A model generated the notes under the pieces. That model was not told the origin of the DNA. It worked only from the letters and a program-made list of their open reading frames with translations, and ran no database searches. Shown piece after piece: positions 44,507-56,401 of a stretch of 64,000 bases of DNA (the stretch's first letter is position 1; each line of letters begins with the position of its first letter). A program made the position numbers and the translations under genes. This stretch comes from F-183 sp964627455 (GTDB lineage Bacteria > Acidobacteriota > Terriglobia > Bryobacterales > Bryobacteraceae): NCBI GenBank assembly GCA_964627455.1, contig CAZVKC010000015.1:44020-108019 (forward strand), given 5' to 3'.

Positions 44507-46444
44507 ATGGAGAGATCCGACCTCGAGCAGTGGAAATCAAGAGAAGTTGCCCGGTTGCTGGCGCTGGTGGAAACCGAACGCCGCTACTGGCAGGAGATCG
44601 TGTCCACGCTGCCGGTGTGTCTCGGCATTCTCAACCACCAACTCATTCTCGTGTCGGCGAACCGTGCGTTCCGGATGCGGTTCGGCGTCCGCAGCGAGGA
44701 CCTGCGGTCCCGGCGCCTGGACAGCATCCTGCCGCAGCCGGAACTCGCCGGCCGGATCCGGGAAATGATGGCGAGTCCAGGATCCGCCGCCCAGACGCCT
44801 CCGCTGATTCTGACCACGGAATCCGGCGATCGCCTGCGCATCACCGTGCAGCCGCATCGCGACTGGGACGAAGACATCTCGATCCAGGCGCTGCTGATCA
44901 TCGAAGACCTCAATATTGAAGAGTCCGCGGAAACGGTGCAGGCCGCGGCCAAGGCCCCAGTTGCGGCGGCGGCGCCTGCCGAATTGCCGGCCGTGGTGTG
45001 GACCGCGGAACTGCCGTCGATGCAGTTCTTGACGGTTTCAGAGTCCGCGGCATCGATCACCGGGATCGCGGCCGGAGACTGGCTTGCCCCGGAATTCTGG
45101 AGCACGCGATTCAGCGATATCGATCGCGACGCGATGCTGTTGCAGTATCAGAAAGCGTTCGCGGCCGGCGGCGTGCATTCGTTCGAATTCCGCCTGACCG
45201 GAAATCCGCGCTGGTTCCGCGAAACGATTCGCGTCGAAGAAGGCGTCCCGGCGCGCGTGCACGGCGTATTGAGCGACATCACCGAACGGCGCACCATCGA
45301 GGAGCACGTCATCCAGGCGCAACGCATGGACGCGCTCGCATCCTTCAGCGGACGCGCGGCGCACGACCTCAACAATCCTCTGATGATTGTCAGCGGGTAC
45401 GGCGAAGAGTTGCTGGAATCGCTGCCGGAAACGGATCCACGGCATAACGACATGGTGCAGGTCCTGACGGCGGCCAAGCGCATCGAGCATATCGCCGCGG
45501 GATTGCAGGCATTTTCCCGGAAGCCCGCCAGTGCGCCTGGCGCGGCATTCCTCGACTTGCACGATCTTCTGCATTCGGCCGTCGAACGGATGCGGGCCAC
45601 GGCGGGTCCCAGCCTGACGCTGGATCTCGAGACTCCGCCGCCCGGCACTCTGGTGCACGCCGACGAGGTCGCGCTGCACAGCCTCTTGTACGAGATCGCA
45701 GCGTGGATGTCGCAAGGCGAGACGCAGACCCACCTGTCGATCCACGCCAGGGAAGGCGCGGTTCGCGACGTTTCGTATCGCGGACAACTGCCGCCGGGGC
45801 CTTATGCGATCATCCAAATCGAAAACCGCGGTGTCGAGATGGAAGGGACTGCGCCGAAACGTCCGCTATTCGAGTCGGTGATTCCCGGCAAGGACGGCAG
45901 CGAACTGGGCCCGGCGATGGCGCGGGCGTACCGGCAGGTCGAATCCTGGGGAGGCTCCGCGTGGGCGGCCCCGAACAACCGCTATGTGCGGATCCTGCTG
46001 CATGCGCAGCATACGGCGGCGCCTGCAACCGAGACCGTTGCGGAACAGGCGCAGCCGCAACCGCAAGAGCAAGCGCCGCCGGCGCCGCCGAGGCGCGTGA
46101 TGGTGGTTGACGATGAGATGGGGATCCGCTCGTTGATGCGGAAGGTCCTGCACCGCGCGGGTTACGAAGTACTCGAAGCCGGCAGCGCTCGGGAGGCCCT
46201 GGATGCGATCCAGGACCATCCCGTCGATCTCTTGCTCACCGACGTCGTGATGCCGGAAGTGAGCGGGCGCGAACTGGCGGAGCAGGTCGTCGAGTTGCAC
46301 CCGTCGACCCGCGTCCTGTATGTATCGGGCTTCACCGCGGAGACTTCCGTCGAAACCGGCAACTTCCCGCCGGGTTCGCAACTGCTGCAGAAGCCCTTCA
46401 CGCTCGCAGCGCTGTTGCGCAAGGTGAAGGAAGTGCTCGCTTAG
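44507..46444 (+). CDS. Histidine-kinase-like protein with eroded ATP-binding domain and C-terminal receiver
   Basis: The 645-residue protein has a first PAS (about 30-135), an Ala-rich linker, a second PAS (about 165-260, ending GVLSDITERRTIEEH) and a dimerisation domain with His286 in SGRAAHDLNNPLMIVSGYGEEL. The ATP-binding domain lacks expected residues. The N-box reads VALHSLLYEIAAWM without its Asn. The G1 D-x-G-x-G is replaced by IENRGVEMEG, and G2 G-T-G-L-G-L reads GSELGPAMA. A normal receiver follows (VMVVDDEMGIRSLM, Asp579 in LLTDVVMPEVSGREL, YVSGFTAET, LQKPF). It may therefore be a scaffold or phosphatase rather than a kinase. ATG 44507 is preferred over TTG 44495. Confidence 0.85.
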   Translation: MERSDLEQWKSREVARLLALVETERRYWQEIVSTLPVCLGILNHQLILVSANRAFRMRFGVRSEDLRSRRLDSILPQPELAGRIREMMASPGSAAQTPPLILTTESGDRLRITVQPHRDWDEDISIQALLIIEDLNIEESAETVQAAAKAPVAAAAPAELPAVVWTAELPSMQFLTVSESAASITGIAAGDWLAPEFWSTRFSDIDRDAMLLQYQKAFAAGGVHSFEFRLTGNPRWFRETIRVEEGVPARVHGVLSDITERRTIEEHVIQAQRMDALASFSGRAAHDLNNPLMIVSGYGEELLESLPETDPRHNDMVQVLTAAKRIEHIAAGLQAFSRKPASAPGAAFLDLHDLLHSAVERMRATAGPSLTLDLETPPPGTLVHADEVALHSLLYEIAAWMSQGETQTHLSIHAREGAVRDVSYRGQLPPGPYAIIQIENRGVEMEGTAPKRPLFESVIPGKDGSELGPAMARAYRQVESWGGSAWAAPNNRYVRILLHAQHTAAPATETVAEQAQPQPQEQAPPAPPRRVMVVDDEMGIRSLMRKVLHRAGYEVLEAGSAREALDAIQDHPVDLLLTDVVMPEVSGRELAEQVVELHPSTRVLYVSGFTAETSVETGNFPPGSQLLQKPFTLAALLRKVKEVLA

Positions 46445-47982
46445 AGCTTCACTTCCCGGCCGGGACGGAACACCGGACGGACATACTTGTTCGCTTCCGG
46501 GCTGTTGGTGAAGCGCGTATTCTTGCTATCCCACAGCAACTTGCCGGGCACGCGGAAGGCGATGGCGCCGAGCAGCATCCATTCGGTGTATGGCGCCGAG
46601 ATGCTGAAGTCCGACACGGCGGGGTCGCCGCTCTTACAGGCGCGCACGAAGTCCGCCATGTGGCCCGGGGATCGCAGCAGAACCTGCGGCGGCAGCTTGT
46701 ATTCCTTCCAGCGCGCGGCCGGCAGCAGGTGCACGCCTTCGCCGCGTTCCACGGTCGCCATGATGCCTTTCGTGCCGATGAATACGGCGCCGTTGCCGCT
46801 CAACACGCCGGGTTGCGGCGGGACGCCGAATCCACCGGGGCTGTAGAGTTTGACCCCGGGTCCGCCGGCGCCCCAGCGCTGACCTCCTGGCGGCGGCTGA
46901 GGCGGACGGCCGCCTCCCGGTCCACCAGGACCTGCACCTGGAAATCCACCGCGGCTCATCGGCCGGCCCTTATCCGAGAGGTTGCTGCTCGGCGGCAGGA
47001 TCGTCTCGTTCTCCATGCCGGGGACTTTGAATGCTTCCGGATCGCCGGGCCGCGCGGAATCGTGCCAGTACACCGTCACCGGCTTCATGCCGCCACGTGC
47101 GGGGAACTCGAACTTCACCACTGCGCGTGACGGGAAGGTCCACTTGTTGGCCTTCTCGGCCGTGATCAACTCGACGCTGGTGGGCGCGGTCAACTGCAAC
47201 GCCATGTTCACGGGACCCATCGTGTGGATGCCCCAGTTGCCGATCTGCCCCGTGCCGAAATCGAAAAATCCGCGCCAGTTGTAGGGCGTGTACTCTTCGG
47301 CGTACGCGCGCATGCCTGCGCTGCCGAGCCATAGGTCCCAGTTGAGGTTCGACGGCACCGACGTCTCTTTCGGCGGACCATCGGTTCCGGTCGGATGCGT
47401 ACCGGGCGACGCCGACGCATGGACTTCCGTAACGTCGCCGATCTCGCCGGACCAGACGATTTCCGATGCGACGCGGATGCTCTCGTGCGAGTAGCCCTGG
47501 TTGCCCATCTGCGTCGTGACTTTGTACTTCGCGGCCGCGTCCATCAGCAGACGCGCTTCCCAAGGCGTGCGCGTAAGAGGCTTCTCGACGTACACATGCT
47601 TGCTGCGGCGCATGCATTCGATGGCGACGGTCGCGTGCATGTGATCCGGGATGCCGATGGTGCAGGCGTCGATGTTCTTGCCTTCCTTGTCGAGCATCTC
47701 GCGAAAGTCTTTGTACTTGGGCTGCTTCTCGAACTTCTTGAAGTTGTCCGCGGCACGGTTCTCATCGACATCGCAGAGCGCGACGATATTCTCGGTGGCC
47801 GCCGCCTGGTTGAGGATCACGCCTCCCTGCCCGCCGCAGCCGATTGCTGCGATGTTCAGCTTGTCGTAGTAAGGTTTGTAGCCGAGAGCCCTCAGCGAAG
47901 GAACGCTACCGAAGCCCGCACTGGGGACTGCGCCTGCCAGCAGCGAGCCGAAGAAAAAGTGTCGTCGAGTCGGATTCATCAT
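46441..47982 (-). CDS. Tat-exported Gfo/Idh/MocA family oxidoreductase with Gly/Pro-rich insert
   Basis: The 513-residue protein has an RR signal (PTRRHFFFGSLLAGAVPSAGFG) and the Rossmann start NIAAIGCGGQGG. The motif HVYVEKPLTRTPWEA and the substrate region GQIGNWGIHTMGPVNMALQL mark the family. Compared with the homologue at 9505-10833 it carries an insert of about 40 residues (near 345-385) very rich in Gly and Pro, as in exported planctomycete and acidobacterial members. The stop overlaps the convergent kinase-like gene by four bases, and the start is 9 bp from a divergent gene. Substrate is presumably a sugar derivative. Confidence 0.9.
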   Translation of the reverse strand: MMNPTRRHFFFGSLLAGAVPSAGFGSVPSLRALGYKPYYDKLNIAAIGCGGQGGVILNQAAATENIVALCDVDENRAADNFKKFEKQPKYKDFREMLDKEGKNIDACTIGIPDHMHATVAIECMRRSKHVYVEKPLTRTPWEARLLMDAAAKYKVTTQMGNQGYSHESIRVASEIVWSGEIGDVTEVHASASPGTHPTGTDGPPKETSVPSNLNWDLWLGSAGMRAYAEEYTPYNWRGFFDFGTGQIGNWGIHTMGPVNMALQLTAPTSVELITAEKANKWTFPSRAVVKFEFPARGGMKPVTVYWHDSARPGDPEAFKVPGMENETILPPSSNLSDKGRPMSRGGFPGAGPGGPGGGRPPQPPPGGQRWGAGGPGVKLYSPGGFGVPPQPGVLSGNGAVFIGTKGIMATVERGEGVHLLPAARWKEYKLPPQVLLRSPGHMADFVRACKSGDPAVSDFSISAPYTEWMLLGAIAFRVPGKLLWDSKNTRFTNSPEANKYVRPVFRPGREVKL

Positions 47983-47991
47983 GCCTAGGAT

Positions 47992-50596
<2,605 letters not shown>

Positions 50597-50607
<11 letters not shown>

Positions 50608-51991
50608 CAGAACACGCCGGCAGTTTCTTTTCGACGGCTATCTCGGCCTCGGCGGACTCGCGCTGGCCGGCATGCTGCAAGCCGCGGATCCGGCGAAGAA
50701 GCCCCATCACGCCGCGAAGGCGAAGAACTGCATCTTCCTGTTCATGGAAGGCGGCGTCAGCCAGATGGATCTGTTCGACTTCAAGCCGGAACTCATCAAG
50801 CGAGCCGGGCAGCAGATGCCGAAGGCTGCGCGCACCGAAGGTGAGATCGCGACGTTTTCCGAGGCGCCCAACCGCATCATCCCGCCGTATTGGGACTTCA
50901 AACAGTACGGGCAGAGCGGCCGCTGGATGTCGGCGCTGGTTCCGAACCTCGCCAAACAGGTGGACAAACTCGCATTCCTGCACGGGGTGAAAGTCGACAA
51001 CAACAACCATGGTCCCGCGGTGTATCACACGCTCACGGGCAATCAGTTCCCCGGCAGCGCGTCGATCGGCGCGTGGGTCACCTACGGGCTCGGCAGCGAG
51101 AATCGCGACCTGCCCGGATTCATCGTCATGGGCGACCGCCGCGGCGCGACCATCGGAGGCGCGAGCGTTTGGGGCAACGGCTTCCTGCCCGCGGAACACC
51201 AGGGCACGCTCTTTCGCAATGGCGCGACGCCGATCGTCGATCTGCATCCGCATGGATCCACCGAGGAACAGCGCGCGGAACTCGACCTGTTGAAGAAGTT
51301 CAACCAGCAGCACTCGGCGCAACGCACCAACACGTCGGAACTCGACGCGCGCATCGCCGCTTATGAACTCGCATTCCGCATGCAGGCCAAGGCGCCGGAA
51401 CTCGTCGATCTCACCGGCGAATCCGATACTACGAAAAAGCTGTACGGCATGGATGATCCTGTGACCGAACCGTTCGGACGCCAGTGCCTGCTGGCCCGGC
51501 GCATGGTCGAGCGCGGCGTTCGTTTCGTCAAGCTGCTACATGGCGCGGGCGGCGACCGGTGGGACGATCACGGCAACATCAAGGAACGCCTGCCGGTGCA
51601 TGCCACGGAAGTCGACAAGCCGGTCGCGGGCCTGCTTGCCGATCTCCAGTCCCGCGGGTTGCTCGATTCGACGCTTGTCGTGTGGGCGTCCGAGATGGGC
51701 CGTACGCCGTTCGACAACAATCTCACGACTGACCGGCCCGGACGCGACCACAATCAGTACGGACTCGCCGTATGGATGGCGGGCGGCGGAGTGAAGGCCG
51801 GCGCGACCTTCGGGGAGACAGACGATTTCTCGGTGCGTGCTGCGAATGAAGTGATTCCGATGCGCGATGTCCACGCGACCCTGCTGCATTTGATGGGACT
51901 CGAACAGGACCGGTTGACCTACCTACACGCTGGCCGCTACAAAAAGCTCACCGACATCGGCGGACGAGTGATCCGCGAGATCGTGGCCTGA
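50597..51991 (+). CDS. DUF1501 family Tat-exported protein
   Basis: The 464-residue protein starts MSTNRTRRQFLFDGYLGLGGLALAGM, a twin-arginine signal. The DUF1501 domain (NCIFLFMEGGVSQMDLFDFKPEL) then shows the conserved alkaline-phosphatase-like motifs: RWDDHGN (W-D-x-H), WASEMGRTP (S-E-x-G-R) and GRDHNQYG. It ends DVHATLLHLMGLEQDRLTYLHAGRYKKLTDIGGRVI. The start at 50597 overlaps the preceding DUF1549/1553 gene by 11 bp (an ATG at 50585 is also possible), so the two are translationally coupled. It provides the complete copy against which the gapped DUF1501 gene can be judged. Confidence 0.93.
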
Positions 51992-51999
51992 AAATTAGA

Positions 52000-52031
52000 A
52001 AGGCCATCCCGCCGCAGCGAAATGGCCCTTC
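52000..52031. terminator. Hairpin between convergent DUF1501 and PEP-CTERM genes
   Basis: AAGGCCAT and ATGGCCCTT pair with one bulge around a 14-base loop. A T-rich run follows on the minus strand. It could end transcription in both directions. Confidence 0.55.
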
Positions 52032-52055
52032 AAAATCAGGAGAGCGGAACCCGCA

Positions 52056-52667
52056 TCATCTCCGGCGTCGCCGCCGAATTAGAAAGCCCGCGGCGAGCGC
52101 TCCCGATACCAGCAGGTAGGTCGAAGGTTCCGGGATAGCCCCGAGGGGAGACACCCGAACGCCTTCTGAACTCTGCGATGTGCCGATCTTGTTGTTGCCA
52201 AGCAGGTCGAGCTGCGCCTGAAGCGTGCCTGGAGTTGCGCCAATCACGACGAACAGAGAGGAGAGATTCGTTTGCCCTGGCACAGTGAAAGCCAGTCCGA
52301 GGAACTCCACTTCGAAGGTAATCTTAGTCCCGAACGTCGCGGCGTACACAGGACCGTTGACGAAGTTCCCGTTGGTTATGGTCATGGGACCAGGCAATGC
52401 GCCCGTGGTTGAGCCGCCGAGCGAAACATCATCGTCATAGATCAACGCGCCAAGCGAGCCGCCGAGGATGCTGAAGTTCCGGAGAGTCGCCGAGCCAAGC
52501 TCGAATGGCGTCGCCGGGCCGCAGCAGGAGCCCGCATTGAACTGGATGTCGATGGTGCCAGTGCTGCCGGTCCAACCGGCAGTATCCATCGTCACTTGGA
52601 AAACGTCCGCAAAAGAAGCGGCAGGTAGAAGCAGCACGAGGGCTGCAAGTATGGTCAGTTTCTTCAT
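52056..52667 (-). CDS. PEP-CTERM sorting-signal protein
   Basis: The 203-residue protein has a signal peptide (MKKLTILAALVLLLPAASFAD), a beta-rich body with a SCCG cysteine pair, and a textbook PEP-CTERM tail. That tail is IPEPSTYLLVSGALAAGFLIRRRRRR, made of the sorting motif, a membrane helix and a basic end. Such proteins are processed by exosortase and released or anchored to the envelope, often with exopolysaccharide. No exosortase is in the window. It follows the secreted nuclease gene by 21 bp and is probably cotranscribed. Function of the body is unknown. Confidence 0.93.
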   Translation of the reverse strand: MKKLTILAALVLLLPAASFADVFQVTMDTAGWTGSTGTIDIQFNAGSCCGPATPFELGSATLRNFSILGGSLGALIYDDDVSLGGSTTGALPGPMTITNGNFVNGPVYAATFGTKITFEVEFLGLAFTVPGQTNLSSLFVVIGATPGTLQAQLDLLGNNKIGTSQSSEGVRVSPLGAIPEPSTYLLVSGALAAGFLIRRRRRR

Positions 52668-52688
52668 TCCGTCCTTCCTTGTGGTCTG

Positions 52689-55600
52689 CTAGAGCGTCCC
52701 TGAGAAGACGTTCACGGCATAAGATATGGCCTGCAGAACACTCATAGAGAAGTTCAGGGTCACGGTCGTACTCTGACCGGGATTGAGGGGCCCAGCCAGA
52801 TTGTATATGTACGCGGCGCCTTGGTTAGCGCTCGCATTAGTAATGGTAACGCCAGAGGGCAGTCCATTGATAGCCACCTGGATCGGACCCGCAATGGGAG
52901 CCGCCGAGTTGTTGGTGATCGTCAGGTTGCTGGTCGCCGTCAATGCGGTCCGGTTGTACAGCAGCCCCGACCGGACGACAGTCACGTTCGCGGTCACGTT
53001 GGATGCCGTCGTTAGAAACACAATCGCCGGATCATGGTCGGAATACCGTTCCGGCCGGTTACCGTCGTTACGGAGGGACTCGGAGAAGTCCGCGTTGACG
53101 CGGCCATATCCTCCGCCTACCACTTGCGCAAGGGCCGCAGGATTGAGGAGCACATGATCGAGAGTCTGATGGTTGCCGTCAAACACATAGGAATACCTCT
53201 GCGTTCCCGGCAATAAGGTCAACATGTTTGTCAGGTTGGCGTAAGAAGGATCGAGCGTGGCGTTCACAACCTGGGTAGCCGGGGCCGGCGTGCCGGTAAT
53301 GCCCGCCAGGACGTCCACGTACCCGTCGTTGACCTCGAACGCATTGAAGTCGCCGACTGCGATAATCTTCGCAGCAGGATTCGCATTGAGTTCGTTCTGG
53401 ATCTCGCCAGCCAGGAAGTTCGACTGCGCAGCCCGCTTCGCGCGGACGCGTGCGCCGTTCGTCACGCCGCCGGCATTACACACCGTCGCATCGGCAATGC
53501 CGTTCAGGGATCGCAGGTGATTCACGAAGACCGTGAAGTTGAGGGTCTGTCCGCTCTTCACCGCGGAGCCATGCAACCGCAGCGGAGGACGGTCGTTGAG
53601 CAAATCCTGGGCGCCCGTGCATGGGTTCGTGTACGTTGTGTTCAGGCCGAGTTGCACGATATCGCCCACCTGTACCGTATTTTTCACCAGGAATCCGACG
53701 TCGATGCCACCCGGATCATTGCCTTCAAACAGGTACGCGACATAGCCGGCAGCGGGTGCATCGGTATTCACACGGTTCGCCAGCAACTGCAGCGTATTCA
53801 GGTTCTCGACTTCTTCGAGCGCCACGACATCCGGGGTCCGCAGGATGTTCACAATCGTGTTGGAAATCTTGCCGAGCCTCTTGGACAGCGCAGCCGTCGT
53901 CATCACCACATCGCCAGGTGCGGCATCGTCGAACAGCCGTTCCACGTTCATCGCGGCGACCGTCACAGAGCCCGCTCCAGAAGCCGGAACCGGCGTGGCT
54001 ATTACGGCCGTACCGCCAACCGAAGGCGCAACCGTCGGGAGAATCGTGTAGGCACGGAAGCCGTAGCTGAGGACTCCGGTCAGGTTTGTGAGAACGTTCC
54101 CGGTCCCGACCTCGACCGCTGAGACGCCCGTGATGCCGCGAGAATTCACTCGCAGGCGTTCAGGATTGGCGTCAAAGGTTGGAATCGCGCACGAGGCTCC
54201 TGCCGCGCAGAGCGGCTTGGGGTCGAAAACTTCGATTCCGGCTTCGCGGAACGGCGTCGCCGTACCCGTCAGAACGCCATAGAAAACACCTGTGCTGGAG
54301 GAGGTCGCGTTCGGCTCATTCACCGTACCGTCAGTCGGAGCCACCACCGTCAGGCTGTTGACCTTCACCAGCATGCCTTCATACTTTTCGAGCTGCGAGG
54401 TCCCACCGGCGGCGGTCAACGAACTGATGACCACCGGGGCGGGCAGCGCGTTGCCGGTCGAAACAACCGTCGTCAGCGTCGGTATGATTTCCGTAATCGA
54501 CGGACTATTGGGGTCGGCGCTTGGAATGAATTCCGTCACCGAGCCCGTCACCTGCACCAGGTTCCCGACTGCGGCCGCGGCAGGCGGAGCCGCGTTGGTG
54601 AACACCACAATTCCTTCCGATGTATTCGGATCGGCGTCCGGGGCCGGATCCTGGATATAGAACGAGTTGGAGGCCACGGCGGTAACAATTCCGCGTGTTG
54701 TCACAGCGGTTCCGACAAGGGGCGATGTGTTACCCGAACCTTGAATGGTGGAGATCTTCGTGAGGATGAAATCGTCGTTGACAATCGTGCCCTGGCCCTG
54801 CGCATCGCCAACCGTTGCGCCCGTCACGTTGGTCACGTTGACGAAGAAGGTCTCGTTCGGCTCGACCACCACGTCGCCATTCACCACCACGGTGAATGTC
54901 GTGGAGGAATTGCCTGCGGCAATCGTCTGCCCTACGAGGGAGTTGGCCACATAATCGGAATTCAGAACGGTCGCCGTGCCGTCGGCAGTCGCGATGTCGA
55001 AAGTCACGCCGCCGGCGCCTGCGGGCGACGACAGTGCAACTGTGAAGACGAAGTTCGTGGTTCCCGCATCGCCTTCTACTTGCGACACGTCGTTGATCGA
55101 GAGCACCGGGGTGGTGGCGCCGCAGGGGCTGAGCGCAGTCGCCGTGTTCGGGATGGAACCAGTTGTCGCAACTGCGAAGTCCGCTGAGTTGTTATCGGTC
55201 TCCGTACAACCGCCATTCTTGCGGGCGATCCACGAAGTATTGCTGGGAGCAGGGGTGGCCGCCCCTTCGAAGAAATTGGCTGAGCCGTACCCGACCAAAT
55301 CGACAATCTGCGCCAGTTGCGCCGAGGAGCACGGAGTGCTGCCCCCATTGCACGCTAATCCGGTGGTGGTGTTGGCCAGGATCACTTTACCCGCAGTTCC
55401 CGACAGATTCGCGGTTCCCGTGGCGTCGGGGGTCGGAAGTGCGGCGCCCACGGGCGACGTCGCAGCCCCCGCCAGTTGCACGAGGTAGTACTGGCCGGCC
55501 GCCAGGTTTCCGGAAAGAGCGGTGACTGGATTCGCCGAAAAGCTACCGGTCCCGGCAGCGCTCGCGTACTGGATGCTCATGCCAGTCAGGCTGACGGACG

Positions 55601-55757
55601 CGTTGCCCCGGTTGAAAATGACGACAAAGTCGTTTTGCCAGGTGGCGCCGGAGTTGGACCCACCGCCGTAGACATGCGAAATAACCAGATTCGGGGAAAC
55701 AGCAAGAAGGGGAAGGGCTGATAAAGCAAGGAGAACTACAGATCTGAATGAGCGCAC
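52689..55757 (-). CDS. Secreted multidomain nuclease (LTD + Calx-beta + endonuclease/exonuclease/phosphatase)
   Basis: The 1022-residue protein has a signal (MRSFRSVVLLALSALPLLAV) and a lamin-tail-type domain (NLVISHVYGGGSNSGATWQNDFVVIFN). A Calx-beta domain follows (LSINDVSQVEGDAGTTNFVFTVAL ... VEPNETFFVNVTNV), then an OB-like region (about 330-450). The endonuclease/exonuclease/phosphatase domain shows AMNVERLFDD, DVVALEEVENLN, FVNHLRS, AVGDFNAFEVND and the catalytic YSDHDPAIVF. A C-terminal Ig-like domain ends it. This layout matches extracellular ExeM/NucH-type DNases. It probably degrades environmental DNA and lies upstream of a PEP-CTERM gene on the same strand. Confidence 0.92.
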   Translation of the reverse strand: MRSFRSVVLLALSALPLLAVSPNLVISHVYGGGSNSGATWQNDFVVIFNRGNASVSLTGMSIQYASAAGTGSFSANPVTALSGNLAAGQYYLVQLAGAATSPVGAALPTPDATGTANLSGTAGKVILANTTTGLACNGGSTPCSSAQLAQIVDLVGYGSANFFEGAATPAPSNTSWIARKNGGCTETDNNSADFAVATTGSIPNTATALSPCGATTPVLSINDVSQVEGDAGTTNFVFTVALSSPAGAGGVTFDIATADGTATVLNSDYVANSLVGQTIAAGNSSTTFTVVVNGDVVVEPNETFFVNVTNVTGATVGDAQGQGTIVNDDFILTKISTIQGSGNTSPLVGTAVTTRGIVTAVASNSFYIQDPAPDADPNTSEGIVVFTNAAPPAAAAVGNLVQVTGSVTEFIPSADPNSPSITEIIPTLTTVVSTGNALPAPVVISSLTAAGGTSQLEKYEGMLVKVNSLTVVAPTDGTVNEPNATSSSTGVFYGVLTGTATPFREAGIEVFDPKPLCAAGASCAIPTFDANPERLRVNSRGITGVSAVEVGTGNVLTNLTGVLSYGFRAYTILPTVAPSVGGTAVIATPVPASGAGSVTVAAMNVERLFDDAAPGDVVMTTAALSKRLGKISNTIVNILRTPDVVALEEVENLNTLQLLANRVNTDAPAAGYVAYLFEGNDPGGIDVGFLVKNTVQVGDIVQLGLNTTYTNPCTGAQDLLNDRPPLRLHGSAVKSGQTLNFTVFVNHLRSLNGIADATVCNAGGVTNGARVRAKRAAQSNFLAGEIQNELNANPAAKIIAVGDFNAFEVNDGYVDVLAGITGTPAPATQVVNATLDPSYANLTNMLTLLPGTQRYSYVFDGNHQTLDHVLLNPAALAQVVGGGYGRVNADFSESLRNDGNRPERYSDHDPAIVFLTTASNVTANVTVVRSGLLYNRTALTATSNLTITNNSAAPIAGPIQVAINGLPSGVTITNASANQGAAYIYNLAGPLNPGQSTTVTLNFSMSVLQAISYAVNVFSGTL

Positions 55758-55840
55758 AATACTCCTTAAGAAGTGTCAGAGTAACACCAGACTGTGCCGA
55801 TCTTATTACTATTTTGGTCCCTGTAGTACTAGGCGCGAGG

Positions 55841-56401
55841 CTATCTTTCGCTCAACCGCCGCCGGAGGAACGCTTCGGCCACCGCAAGATCCCGGCGAAC
55901 CGTGCCCGTGCTAATGTCCTGCGCAACCGCGATCTGGTCGTTCGTCATACCACCGAAGTATTTCATTTCCAATACGATACACTTGCGCTCGTCCCACTTC
56001 TGCAAGGCGTCGATGGCGTCATTCAGATCCAGGAATTCACCAGCATCGGCATCGGAATACAGGACCTCGTCCTTCAGTTGGACCTTCTTCCCGGATCCCC
56101 GTTTCTGAGCCTGGTTCTTGCGCGCGGAATCCACCAGGATCAACCGCATCGCGCGGGCCGCGATGCCAAAGAAATGGCCGCGATCCTTCCACTCGAGATC
56201 CTGCATGCCGGCGAGGCGCATGTAAGCTTCGTTGACGAGCGCGGTGGGTTGCAGGGTATGGTCCTGCCGCTCGCGGCGCAGGTACGAGGCAGCCAACTGG
56301 CGAAGCTCGTGATAGACCAGCGGGGTCAGTCGCTCGAGAGACCCCTTGGGATCCCGCTCCCAGTCCGCCAGGATCCGGGTGATGTCATGGTTAGAGTCCA
56401 T
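55841..56401 (-). CDS. ECF RNA polymerase sigma factor, TIGR02999-like
   Basis: The 186-residue protein has the features of the acidobacterial/planctomycete TIGR02999 ECF group: ITRILADWERDPKGSLERLTPLVYHELRQLAASYLRRER, LQPTALVNEAYMRLAG and HFFGIAARAMRLILVDSARK. Region 4 is CIVLEMKYFGGMTNDQIAVAQDISTGTVRRDLAVAEAFL. The start overlaps the upstream Ser/Thr kinase stop by 11 bp, so it is likely cotranslated. Such sigma factors commonly pair with Pkn-type kinases and are thought to be controlled by phosphorylation rather than by an anti-sigma factor. No anti-sigma gene is adjacent here. Confidence 0.94.
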   Translation of the reverse strand: MDSNHDITRILADWERDPKGSLERLTPLVYHELRQLAASYLRRERQDHTLQPTALVNEAYMRLAGMQDLEWKDRGHFFGIAARAMRLILVDSARKNQAQKRGSGKKVQLKDEVLYSDADAGEFLDLNDAIDALQKWDERKCIVLEMKYFGGMTNDQIAVAQDISTGTVRRDLAVAEAFLRRRLSER

